This document shows positions 26,128-34,667 of a DNA stretch of 64,000 nt, in pieces. The notes under the pieces are model-generated. The model did no database searches. It saw only the letters and a program-made list of their open reading frames with translations, and was not told the origin of the DNA. Every line of letters begins with the position of its first letter. The stretch's first letter is position 1. Position numbers and translations under genes: made by a program. Origin of the DNA: Gammaproteobacteria bacterium (GTDB lineage: Bacteria > Pseudomonadota > Gammaproteobacteria > Xanthomonadales > SZUA-36); NCBI GenBank assembly GCA_024279945.1, contig JAJRRA010000048.1:175800-239799 (forward strand), given 5' to 3'.

Positions 26128-26570
26128 ATGGCAAACTAGTGATGATACTCACGCTGGCACTGAGCACAGTGGTTTACAGCAGCCAGGCACTATCCCAGGA
26201 AAATGTGGAATCGTTGCGCGGTATGACGGCCATTGAGGCGACTTCGGCAACACCGGAGCCCAAACCATGGAAAGGAAAAAGTGACCCTATAGCCCGTACT
26301 TTCTCTCAGCAACCCCCGCTGATCCCCCACAAGAGCCAGAACCTCAAGATCAATCTGGATCAAAACAAGTGCCTCGGCTGCCACGGTCCGGACAACTACG
26401 AGAAAAAAGGTGCGACCCGAGTCGGCGAATCTCATTTCGTAGATCGCAAGGGAAAGACTCTGGACCACGTTGCCCCATCGCGGTACTTCTGCACGCAATG
26501 CCACGTGGAGCAGCGGGATACTTCACCCCTGGTGAACAACGATTTCAAACCGCTTGAGGCGGTGCAGTGA
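26124..26570 (+). CDS. napB: periplasmic nitrate reductase cytochrome subunit
   Basis: A 148-residue diheme c-type cytochrome. It has a signal peptide [24 protein letters not shown] and two heme-binding motifs, CLGCH and CTQCH, as in all NapB. Distal His ligands probably come from the LIPHK and ESHFV segments. It accepts electrons and passes them to NapA. It is the last gene of the operon; 112 bases later an unrelated gene begins, so napC does not follow as it does in E. coli. Confidence 0.94.
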   Translation: MNGKLVMILTLALSTVVYSSQALSQENVESLRGMTAIEATSATPEPKPWKGKSDPIARTFSQQPPLIPHKSQNLKINLDQNKCLGCHGPDNYEKKGATRVGESHFVDRKGKTLDHVAPSRYFCTQCHVEQRDTSPLVNNDFKPLEAVQ

Positions 26571-26682
26571 AATAGAACCGGTCTGTCAGGCTGCCTGAGC
26601 CTGGATGCAAAGTATGGGGTTAGGAGGGTGTTAAACTCTCGTAGCAGAGTATTTTCTGCAATCATTAGCCAGGTAATAAAAC

Positions 26683-28368
26683 ATGACCGACAGTCGTTTC
26701 GACGCCACCCGCGTTATCCGTGCGCCTCACGGCAGCCAGCTCTCCGCCAAGAGTTGGCTAACCGAAGCCCCCTTGCGAATGTTGATGAACAACCTCGACC
26801 CCGATGTGGCCGAGAACCCTCAAGCGCTGGTGATCTACGGCGGTATTGGCCGCGCCGCCCGCAACTGGGAATGTTACGACATGATCGTCAAAACGCTCAG
26901 AGAGTTGGAAGACGATGAAACCCTGTTGGTGCAGTCAGGCAAACCCGTGGGCGTTTTCAAGACGCATGCCGATGCGCCCCGTGTACTGATCGCAAACTCG
27001 AACCTCGTACCGCACTGGGCCAACTGGGATCACTTCAACGAACTGGATAAAAAAGGCCTGATGATGTTCGGCCAGATGACGGCCGGTTCCTGGATCTACA
27101 TCGGCAGCCAGGGCATTGTTCAGGGCACCTACGAAACCTTCGTGGAGATGGGCCGTCAACACTACGGCGGTGACCTGTCCGGCAAGTGGATACTCACCGC
27201 GGGACTGGGTGGAATGGGCGGTGCCCAGCCACTGGCCGCTACCATGGCGGGCGCTTCGATGATTGCCGTGGAATGTCAGGAAAGCCGCATTGATTTCCGC
27301 CTGCGCACGGGCTATATCGACCGCAAGGCCAGCAACCTGGATGAAGCCATGGCCATGCTCAATGAATCTCTGGAGTCGGGCAAACCCATCTCCATCGGAC
27401 TGTTGGACAATGCCGGTGAAATTCTGCCCGAGATGGTCAGGCGCGGTATCAGACCCGATGCGGTGACCGACCAGACCTCTGCCCATGACCCGGTTAACGG
27501 CTACCTGCCGATCGGCTGGACCGTGGCGGAGTGGGAGGAAAAGCGTGAGACAGATCAAGCCGCGGTTGCTGCGGCAGCCAGGGCATCCATGGCCATCCAC
27601 GTCCGGGCCATGCTGGACTTCCAAAAAATGGGTGTTAACACTTTTGATTACGGTAACAACATACGCCAGATTGCCCTGGAGGAAGGCGTGGAAAATGCCT
27701 TCGACTTCCCCGGCTTCGTACCGGCCTATGTGCGCCCCCTGTTTTGCCGGGGTATCGGTCCGTTCCGCTGGGCGGCGCTGTCCGGTGACCCGGAAGACAT
27801 TTACAAAACCGACGCAAAAGTAAAAGAACTGATTCCCGATGATACCCACCTGCACAACTGGCTGGACATGGCCCGGGAACGTATTCAGTTCCAGGGCCTG
27901 CCTTCAAGGATTTGCTGGGGGGGGCTGGGTCAACGCCACCGCCTGGGACTGGCCTTCAATGAGATGGTTGCCAGCGGTGAACTGAAAGCACCGGTCGTCA
28001 TCGGCCGCGACCACCTCGATTCCGGTTCCGTCGCCAGCCCCAACCGTGAAACAGAAGCAATGAAGGATGGTTCCGATGCCGTCTCCGACTGGCCGCTGCT
28101 CAATGCCCTGCTAAATACCGCCAGCGGCGCCACCTGGGTCAGCTTTCACCACGGCGGCGGCGTGGGCATGGGCTTTGCCCAGCATGCCGGCCTGGTCATT
28201 GTCTGTGATGGCAGCGATGCGGCCGCAAAGCGAATTGAGCGCGTCCTGTGGAACGACCCGGCCACCGGCGTGATGCGTCATGCGGATGCGGGTTATGAGT
28301 CCGCGATTGATTGCGCACGGGAGCAAGGGCTTAAGCTGCCGATGATGCCAGAGCCCGGTAATGAGTAA
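26683..28368 (+). CDS. hutU: urocanate hydratase
   Basis: Converts urocanate to imidazolonepropionate in histidine breakdown, using tightly bound NAD. The 561-residue protein has the full family sequence: [14 protein letters not shown] near the start, [15 protein letters not shown], the NAD-contact [14 protein letters not shown] and the active-site cysteine in [12 protein letters not shown]. Length equals typical bacterial HutU. No other hut gene is in the window. A tiny frame starts inside its stop region at 28361. Spacing from napB (112 bases) suggests its own promoter. Confidence 0.96.
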   Translation: MTDSRFDATRVIRAPHGSQLSAKSWLTEAPLRMLMNNLDPDVAENPQALVIYGGIGRAARNWECYDMIVKTLRELEDDETLLVQSGKPVGVFKTHADAPRVLIANSNLVPHWANWDHFNELDKKGLMMFGQMTAGSWIYIGSQGIVQGTYETFVEMGRQHYGGDLSGKWILTAGLGGMGGAQPLAATMAGASMIAVECQESRIDFRLRTGYIDRKASNLDEAMAMLNESLESGKPISIGLLDNAGEILPEMVRRGIRPDAVTDQTSAHDPVNGYLPIGWTVAEWEEKRETDQAAVAAAARASMAIHVRAMLDFQKMGVNTFDYGNNIRQIALEEGVENAFDFPGFVPAYVRPLFCRGIGPFRWAALSGDPEDIYKTDAKVKELIPDDTHLHNWLDMARERIQFQGLPSRICWGGLGQRHRLGLAFNEMVASGELKAPVVIGRDHLDSGSVASPNRETEAMKDGSDAVSDWPLLNALLNTASGATWVSFHHGGGVGMGFAQHAGLVIVCDGSDAAAKRIERVLWNDPATGVMRHADAGYESAIDCAREQGLKLPMMPEPGNE

Positions 28369-28468
28369 TCCCCCCGATCCAAATACCGGGCATCTCATAG
28401 AAGACAGTACCGAGGCTGTGATGTCGGGCCTGAGCGCCGACGGCATGAGCATCGGCACACCGCATTAG
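28361..28468 (+). CDS. short ORF overlapping the hutU stop
   Basis: ATG at 28361 overlaps the hutU stop and opens a 35-residue frame beginning [12 protein letters not shown] and ending GMSIGTPH. I do not recognise it. Its tight coupling resembles the start of a following operon gene cut short by a deletion. The composition is like the neighbouring hut sequence and unlike the AT-rich gene after it. It may equally be a chance frame. Confidence 0.2.
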   Translation: MSNPPDPNTGHLIEDSTEAVMSGLSADGMSIGTPH

Positions 28469-28525
28469 ACAAACCCGAGTCAGCACCAGGACGATGACAT
28501 CCCGCAGGGACGCGCCAGCACTGAA

Positions 28526-30102
28526 TCACTTTAATAAATTATAATCACTCAAGCGAAACCATTTACGTGAAAAGATAAACTTGACCACTGGTTCCGGTGA
28601 CAGACTGGTGACTTCACCGGTCATATTTTTTCTATAAAATGCTCTGCAACTGCCATCTTGCCAAACCGTCAATTTCATATTTTGTTTCATTTTTGCAACG
28701 TATTCATCCTGAAGATTGTGTTTAGCATCGATGGCTTTGATGCTTTTATCTCGTTTTATTGCACAAATAGCTTTAACCGTATAATGGGTCATTGCCTCCA
28801 TATAACATAATTGTGAACTATGGCCTGTGCCGGTGTTTGGACCGTTTACTTTAAAATAGTTAGGGTAACCTGAAACGATAATGCCCTTATAAGAGACAGC
28901 CTCTGTTTCCCATTCACTGTTAAGATTTCGACTACCAATACCATACACCTGAAACGAGAGTGCCTTTTCATGTTTGAATAGGCATAAAATCCCGTGGCAT
29001 AGACAATGATATCCAAAGGTATGTCTTTACCTTCTTTTGTTTTAATCCCTGTAGGTGTGATGCGTTCTATCCCGCTGATATCAACATCAACATTTTCTCG
29101 TGCAAGGGCCGGAAGGAAAGTATTTGTCGGTATGATTCGTCTGCTGCCCAGTTCATAATCCGGCATCATATGTTGCCGCAAATTGTCGTCATCAATATAT
29201 TTTTCAAGATTCTTTTTTAGATTTTTTGCGTATAGATTTTTAATGAATTTACTGAGCTTTGAAGTCAATGGATAGCGGCGAAACGCAATAAATCTCACTT
29301 CATGATAAGCGAAAATGATAAAACGGTTGAGATGCCGTACTCCCGGCAGGTATCTGATAAAACGCTCTACAGAACTGAAATTTCTGTCTGAACGTGGAAT
29401 TATCCACTGAGCCTTGCCCATAAATAATGTTAATCTGTCAACCTTGCTTGCAATGCTTGGAACGACCTGAGCCCCTGAACATCCCGAGCCAATAACCCCA
29501 ACACGTTTTCCTTCGTAAGAAACACTGTGATCCCACTGTCCTGTGTGAAATTTTGCCCCTTGAAACGTGTCTTCTCCCTCAATATCAGGAATATGTGGGT
29601 TTGCTAATACACCGCTGGTATCGATAATAAAGCGTGCGATATACCTCTTACCCGATGCTGTCTCAACATGCCACAAAAAGTTGTCTTCATGATAAGTTAG
29701 CTTCGTGACTGTCTGGTTTATTTTTGTGTGTTTTCTTATGTCAAACTTATCAATGATATAGTTCGTATATTCGAGCAACTCGCTTTGTGGGGAATATCTT
29801 TTCTTGAATTTATAAGGAATAAAGGAAATAGAATACAAGCCGGTCGGAATATCTACCTCGGCTCCAGGGTACGAGTTGTCCCGCCAGGTTCCGCCTATGT
29901 CAGAGCCTCTTTCTAACAACACAAAATCAGTGAGATTCTTTTTTTGTAAACGTATAGCCGCGAGCAACCCTGAAAAACCCGTGCCGATAATTACGGTTTC
30001 AAAATACTGAGCATCCTTTTGTGTCTTGCCGCCCTGTACTGCTTCTTTTGTTGGTAATAGCTCTAATGAATTATTATCAAATCTTGTTTTTAGCTGTTTC
30101 AT
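28526..30102 (-). CDS. flavin-containing monooxygenase (Baeyer-Villiger type), frameshifted as sequenced
   Basis: An FAD/NAD(P)H monooxygenase of about 525 residues in two frames. The 5' part has the FAD fingerprint VIIGTGFSGLLAAI, the GGTWRDNSYPGAEVD motif and the NAD(P) fingerprint VGVIGSGCSGAQVVPSIA, and reaches YATGFYAYSNMK. The rest, from ALSFQVYGIGSRNLNSEW, is in another frame. One extra base in the TTTT run at 28965-28968 joins them. Start MKQLK at 30102 is preferred to a TTG at 30126. The gene is conspicuously AT-rich beside its neighbours, with A/T-ending codons, and carries a PmrA-type box upstream, pointing to lateral acquisition. Substrate unknown (ketone, amine or thioether). Confidence 0.83.
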
Positions 30103-30162
30103 TCGCCAGTTCTTTTCAGCACGCAAACGGCTTTTATCCAGACTGCAGTTTAGGAAAAAAAT

Positions 30163-30179
30163 CTTAAGGGAATCTTAAG
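30163..30179. promoter_or_regulatory. PmrA/QseB-type response-regulator box
   Basis: CTTAAG-GGAAT-CTTAAG is a perfect match to the direct repeat with N5 spacing recognised by PmrA (BasR)-type regulators. It lies 61-77 bases before the flavin monooxygenase start. A further CTTAAG is at 30237-30242 and a CTTAAA at 30210-30215. An overlapping 10-bp inverted repeat (30164-30173 with 30205-30214) is also present. No pmrAB-like gene is in the window, so the binding protein is inferred. Confidence 0.5.
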
Positions 30180-30362
30180 GACCAAAGGAATCACCTCTCT
30201 TAGTATTCCCTTAAAATCAGAGAACGCGCGGGTGAGCTTAAGGGGTGGAGCAGTTCTCAAATCCGTTGCGATTATTTAGGGTCAATGCTGACCTAAAGCC
30301 ATGTTCAATATATGCAGAATTCCGGAAGTATAGCTTTAACACTTCCTGTACTCTGATGCATA

Positions 30363-30385
30363 AACGGCGCTCATTGAGCGCCGTT
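30363..30385 (-). terminator. rho-independent-type terminator after pnp
   Basis: AACGGCGCTC-ATT-GAGCGCCGTT is a perfect 10-bp stem 28 bases after the pnp stop, followed on the minus strand by a short T-containing stretch. It ends the rpsO-pnp transcript. The T-run is short, so termination may be partial. Confidence 0.75.
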
Positions 30386-30412
30386 TCTCCATTACCACTG
30401 TGAAGCCGAAGG

Positions 30413-32506
30413 TCAGTCGTTTTCGGTGACCGCTTTCATGCTCAGACGAATACGCCCCTGCTTGTCGACTTCCAGCACTTTGACATTGACCATCTGGCCT
30501 TCAGAGACCACGTCGGTGACATTTTCAACCCGCTCGTCGGAGAGCTGTGAGATATGCACCAGGCCATCGCGGCCCGGGGTCAGGGTGACGAAAGCGCCGA
30601 AGTTCATGATCTTGATGACCTTGCCCTGGAACACCTGTCCCGGCTCGATATCGGCGGTAATCTGCTCGATGCGCTTGCGCGCATCATCAGCCGCTTCCTT
30701 GTTGACAGAGGCGATGGTGATGGTGCCGTCATCGGCGATATCGATGGTACAACCGGTTTCTTCGGTGATGGAGCGAATGGTGACACCACCCTTGCCGATC
30801 ACATCGCGAATCTTGTCGGGGTGAACCTTAATGGTCATCAGGCGCGGAGCGTACTCGGACATTTCAGAACGCGGTGAATTGATTACCTTGTTCATTTCGC
30901 CGAGGATGAAATTGCGTCCTTCCTTGGCCTGAGCCAGGGCGATTTGCATAATTTCCTCGTTGATGCCCTCAATCTTGATGTCCATCTGCAGGGCGGTAAT
31001 GCCCTCTTCGCTGCCAGCCACCTTGAAGTCCATGTCACCGAGGTGATCCTCGTCGCCCAGGATATCGGACAACACGGCAAACCGGTCACCTTCCTTGATC
31101 AGGCCCATGGCAATACCGGCCACCGGCGCCTTGACCGGCACACCCGCATCCATCAGCGACAGGGAAGTACCACAAACCGAAGCCATGGAACTGGAGCCGT
31201 TGGACTCAGTGATTTCAGATACCACGCGCAGTACGTATGGGAAATCTTCCTGATTCGGCAGCACGGCGGCTACACCACGGCGCGCCAGGCGCCCGTGACC
31301 AATCTCACGACGCTTGGGACCACTCATGAAGCCGGTTTCTCCCACACAAAACGGAGGGAAGTTGTAATGCAGCATGAATGGGTCTTTGTACTCACCAGTC
31401 ACGGCATCAATGATCTGTGCGTCCCGCCCGGTGCCCAGCGTGGTCGCCACAATGGCCTGCGTCTCGCCACGGGTAAACAGGGCCGAACCGTGGGCACGGG
31501 GCAATATGCCTCATTCCACTGAGATCGGACGCACCGTTGACAAATCACGGCCATCGATACGCGGGTTGCCAGAGAGAATGCGCTCACGCACCAGGGATTT
31601 CTCCAGTTTGGAGAATGCACTGGAGACATCGCCTGCAGCAGGGGCATTTTCATCTTCATCGTCACAAAGCGCTCCGATGACAGCCTGCTTTGCAGCACTG
31701 ATGGCATCACGACGCTGCATTTTGTCGGCAATGGCGTAAGCATCTGTGAGGCTCTGGGTGGCTGCTGCAGCAACTTTCTCTGCCAGGGATTCATCCACTG
31801 CAGGTGCTACCCAGTTCCAGGATTCAACACCCACTTCTTCAGCCAGTTCGCGTACCGCCTGAACCACGGTGCGTAAGGCCTCATGTCCGAAAGTGACCGC
31901 ACCCAGCATGACCTCTTCCGACAGCAGGTCTGCTTCAGATTCAACCATAAGCACAGCGTTTTCCGTACCGGCAACCACCAGATCCAGTTTAGATTCTTTC
32001 AATTGTGTCGCAGTCGGGTTCAGTACGTATTCACCATCGATGAAACCAACACGGGCTGCACCGATCGGGCCGTTAAAGGGCATACCGGAGAGCGCGATGG
32101 CCGCTGAAGTTCCGATCAGGGCTGGGATGTCACCGTCAATGTCCGGGTTTGATGACATCAAGGTGGCGATAATCTGCACTTCATTCATGAACCCCTTGGG
32201 GAACAAGGGCCGGATCGGGCGATCGATCAGGCGACAGGTCAGCGTGTCTTTCTCGGTCGGACGCCCTTCACGCTTGAAAAATCCGCCAGGGACGCGGCCC
32301 GCAGCGTAAAATTTTTCCTGGTAATTGACCGTTAAGGGAAAAAACGGGCGACCGGGATCGGCTTCTTTCCGGCCTACGGCGGTCACCAGCACAACGGTGT
32401 CGCCCATGGATACCTTTACCGCTCCATTTGCCTGACGGGCAATCTGCCCGGTTTCCAGAGTGACTTGGTGTTCACCGTACTGAAAGGTCTTGGTAATTTT
32501 TTGCAC
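30413..32506 (-). CDS. pnp: polynucleotide phosphorylase (in-frame TGA as sequenced)
   Basis: A 3'-5' exoribonuclease and RNA polymerase, about 697 residues in total. The first part (331 residues) holds RNase PH domain 1 and the helical linker; the second holds RNase PH domain 2 ([12 protein letters not shown]), the KH domain ([15 protein letters not shown]) and the S1 domain ([17 protein letters not shown]). A TGA at 31511-31513 interrupts one continuous frame between ISVE and GILPRAHG, where homologues usually have Val. The frame resumes immediately, with a TTG at 31504 preceded by GAGG. It could be an error, a decayed gene, or a split enzyme. It follows rpsO, the standard order. Confidence 0.92.
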
Positions 32507-32686
32507 GAGGCTATTTCCTGTTTATATGAACTGTAAAATTCGGATGCACGAAAGCTCCGGAAGACTTTACATCTACCAGAGCGAAGGCCGTGTCCTGATG
32601 CAACAAGATGGCGAAGCCTAAATTTTTCGCAGTCGAGCGCAGCCGGTTTTCGCGAAAGGCGAAAAAAGGGAAGCGAGACACATAAA

Positions 32687-32956
32687 TTAACGACGCAAGC
32701 CGAGACGCTTGATCAGGTCGCGATAACGCTCGATATCCTTTCTTTTCAGATAATCGAGCAGGCTGCGACGCTGGTGCACCATGTGCAACAGTCCGCGGCG
32801 CGAATGGTGATCGCCTTTATGGGCTTTAAAATGGTCGGTAAGGTATTGAATACGACCGGTCAGTAAGGCCACCTGGACTTCCGGTGAGCCAGTATCATTT
32901 TCTGAACGGGCGTAGTCACTAACTATCTTTGCTTTTGCTTTTGCATCAAAAGACAT
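32687..32956 (-). CDS. rpsO: 30S ribosomal protein S15
   Basis: An 89-residue primary rRNA-binding protein. The whole sequence is canonical: [49 protein letters not shown] and [27 protein letters not shown]. It is followed by pnp after 180 bases. In other species S15 represses its own translation through a leader structure; I cannot show that fold here. Confidence 0.97.
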   Translation of the reverse strand: MSFDAKAKAKIVSDYARSENDTGSPEVQVALLTGRIQYLTDHFKAHKGDHHSRRGLLHMVHQRRSLLDYLKRKDIERYRDLIKRLGLRR

Positions 32957-33140
32957 GGTTCCTTCTCCATATCTAGAGCCGCGAAGCCTTTGGAAAAACC
33001 CGCCAGGTCGTAAAACCAGACAAATTTGGGTCTTTGCAAAAACTTCGAAGCCCCGGTTTAATCAGCGGCACATTCTAATGCGGCAGCCCTTCTTAAACAA
33101 GGTTTATTTTAGCAGATTCATACTTCCAGAGTACTCTCAC
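32957..33140. promoter_or_regulatory. leader and promoter region of rpsO
   Basis: The 184 bases upstream of rpsO (minus strand) hold no supportable gene. GAGAAGGAACC before the ATG is the ribosome site. No clear -35/-10 pair is evident to me. An rpsO promoter or an S15 autoregulatory leader would lie here, and the tandem palindromes begin at its right edge. Confidence 0.35.
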
Positions 33141-33343
33141 CTGTAAGAGTCCGCTTGCGGGCGATAAGCCACTCAATAGTCGCCCGCAAGCGGGCTCTTA
33201 CAGTATGGTCAGGCTGCCGGCTCTTACAGCGCGATAAGCCACTCAATAGTCGCCCGCAAGCGGGCTCTTACAGTATGGTCAGGCTGCCGGCTCTTACAGC
33301 GCGATAAGCCGCTCAATAGTCGCCCGCAAGCGGGCTCTTACAG
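33141..33343. repeat. dispersed palindrome with 70-bp tandem copies between truB and rpsO
   Basis: A palindrome with 24-base arms (33141-33164 and 33180-33203, one mismatch) is followed by two further copies of its right half. The unit starting at 33161 is repeated exactly at 33231 (period 70) and again, cut short with one change, at 33301. The final right arm, 33320-33343, contains the truB stop codon as CTG-TAA, as does the same arm at sbcB (9355-9378). The arms match those at 9315-9378. The structure looks like a REP-type element that expanded by slippage. Confidence 0.8.
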
Positions 33344-34240
33344 TACAAACAGGCGCTTGGGGTAGACTTTGCGGTCACCGCGCACTTCACCCAGGCCGAG
33401 AATCTGAGCATCGCAGGCATAAACCCTGACCTTGCCCGTTTGGCTTGACCGAACCGCTGCTGGATTGCCGTGAGTGAATCTGACCTGGTCCTCACCGCTC
33501 AACTCAAGTACCGGCCAACTTTCCAGGCCTGCGTCCAGGGGCAACAGCAACGCATCCTGGTGTCCCGCCTCGACCGCCTTTTCCAGCTCTTCAAGACCGA
33601 TCATATCGTCCTCACGAAACGGCTCTACTTCCATCCTGCGCAGGGCCTGGAGGTGTGCGCAATTTCCCAGTTTTTCAGCGATATCCTCGGCCAGTGTGCG
33701 CACATAGGTCCCTTTGGAGCAATGCACTCTGAACACCAGCAGGGGTTTTTCCCAACGGATCAACTCAAGGCCATGAATAGTGACGGTACGGGACTTGCGC
33801 TCCACTTCCTTGCCGGCACGAGCGAGTTTGTACAAGGGCTGCCCCTGGTGCTTGAGGGCGGAGTACATGGGAGGAACCTGTTCGATAGCGCCACAAAAAG
33901 ATGCGAAAGCTGCATTAATGGCCGCCGGTGAAAGGTCGGGCACCGGCAATTCCTTTATGACATCACCCTCAGTATCCCCGGTTGCCGTGGCCTGACCCAT
34001 CCGCGCCGTTGCAAGGTAAGTTTTTGAGGCATCCAGCATGAAACCGGCAGTTTTGCTGGCTTCACCCAGACAGATGGGCAACATACCCGTAGCAAAAGGA
34101 TCCAGGCTGCCGGTGTGGCCCGCCTTGCGGGCAGTAAACAGCCAGCGTATTCTCTGCACGGCCTGATTGGATGAATAGCCGACCGGTTTATCCAGCAGAA
34201 TGATGCCGTGTACGTCCCTGCCTTTTCTGCGTCGGGCCAT
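33338..34240 (-). CDS. truB: tRNA pseudouridine-55 synthase
   Basis: Makes pseudouridine 55 in the T-arm of tRNAs. At 300 residues it has GIILLDKPVGYSSNQAVQ, the catalytic Asp motif GSLDPFATGMLPICLGEA, and CSKGTYVRTLAEDIAEKL, all family hallmarks. The C-terminal PUA-like region continues to VYPKRLFVL. It lies 17 bases after the natural rbfA end, with AGGGG just before its ATG. Its last codon and stop fall inside the palindromic repeat. Confidence 0.96.
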   Translation of the reverse strand: MARRRKGRDVHGIILLDKPVGYSSNQAVQRIRWLFTARKAGHTGSLDPFATGMLPICLGEASKTAGFMLDASKTYLATARMGQATATGDTEGDVIKELPVPDLSPAAINAAFASFCGAIEQVPPMYSALKHQGQPLYKLARAGKEVERKSRTVTIHGLELIRWEKPLLVFRVHCSKGTYVRTLAEDIAEKLGNCAHLQALRRMEVEPFREDDMIGLEELEKAVEAGHQDALLLPLDAGLESWPVLELSGEDQVRFTHGNPAAVRSSQTGKVRVYACDAQILGLGEVRGDRKVYPKRLFVL

Positions 34241-34257
34241 TGGTGCTCCCTGATCCC

Positions 34258-34656
34258 CTAGTTCCCGGTGTCGTCCTTGTCGTCCTTGTCGTATTGCTCA
34301 TGCTCACGATCAGACGTTACGGCCGCGTCAATCAGGCTGTCCATGCGCTACCCGGTCTCCACCGAGGCATCGTGATGAAAATGCAATTCAGGAACTGAGC
34401 GAATTCGCATTTCCTGACCAAGGCGACACCGCAAAAAACCTGCAGCCCGTTTCAGAGCCTTCAGGCTGGAAGCGGCCTTGTCGGTCTCAAACACCGTGAT
34501 AAAAACTTTGGCATGTGCCAGATCACGGGACACCTCAACATCAGACAGGCCGATGAAGCCCACTTCCGGGTCCTTCAGTTCCATCTGGATCAGCTTGGCC
34601 AACTCCCGTCGAAGTGAACCGGCTACGCGTTCTGACCTGTTGAATTCACGAGGCAA
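34258..34656 (-). CDS. rbfA: 30S ribosome-binding factor A (in-frame TAG near C-terminus)
   Basis: A KH-fold protein needed for late 30S subunit maturation. As sequenced it stops after 102 residues at TAG (34348-34350), right after HHDASVETG. The same frame continues with RMDSLIDAAV, the normal next stretch of RbfA, and then an acidic tail ending near DKDDKDD, to a TAG at 34258. Full length would be about 132 residues. The KH core is complete without the tail, and E. coli RbfA trimmed of its last 25 residues is known to keep its fold, so the short form may be functional. Gene order infB-rbfA-truB is standard. Confidence 0.9.
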
Positions 34657-34667
34657 GAAACCAGCTC

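Noticed and set aside
26935..27855. Long antisense frame (306 codons) opposite hutU
   Set aside because: It is a shadow of a GC-rich conserved gene; the sense strand is clearly urocanase and the antisense product has no recognisable fold or ribosome site.
31511..31513. pnp TGA as selenocysteine or as a recoded Trp codon
   Set aside because: PNPase has no catalytic Cys there, no SECIS-like hairpin is obvious just after it, and many genes in the window (napA, darP) end in TGA, so TGA is a normal stop.
33141..33343. Tandem repeats as a CRISPR array
   Set aside because: The 70-bp units are identical end to end with no variable spacers, there are fewer than three, and no cas gene is near.
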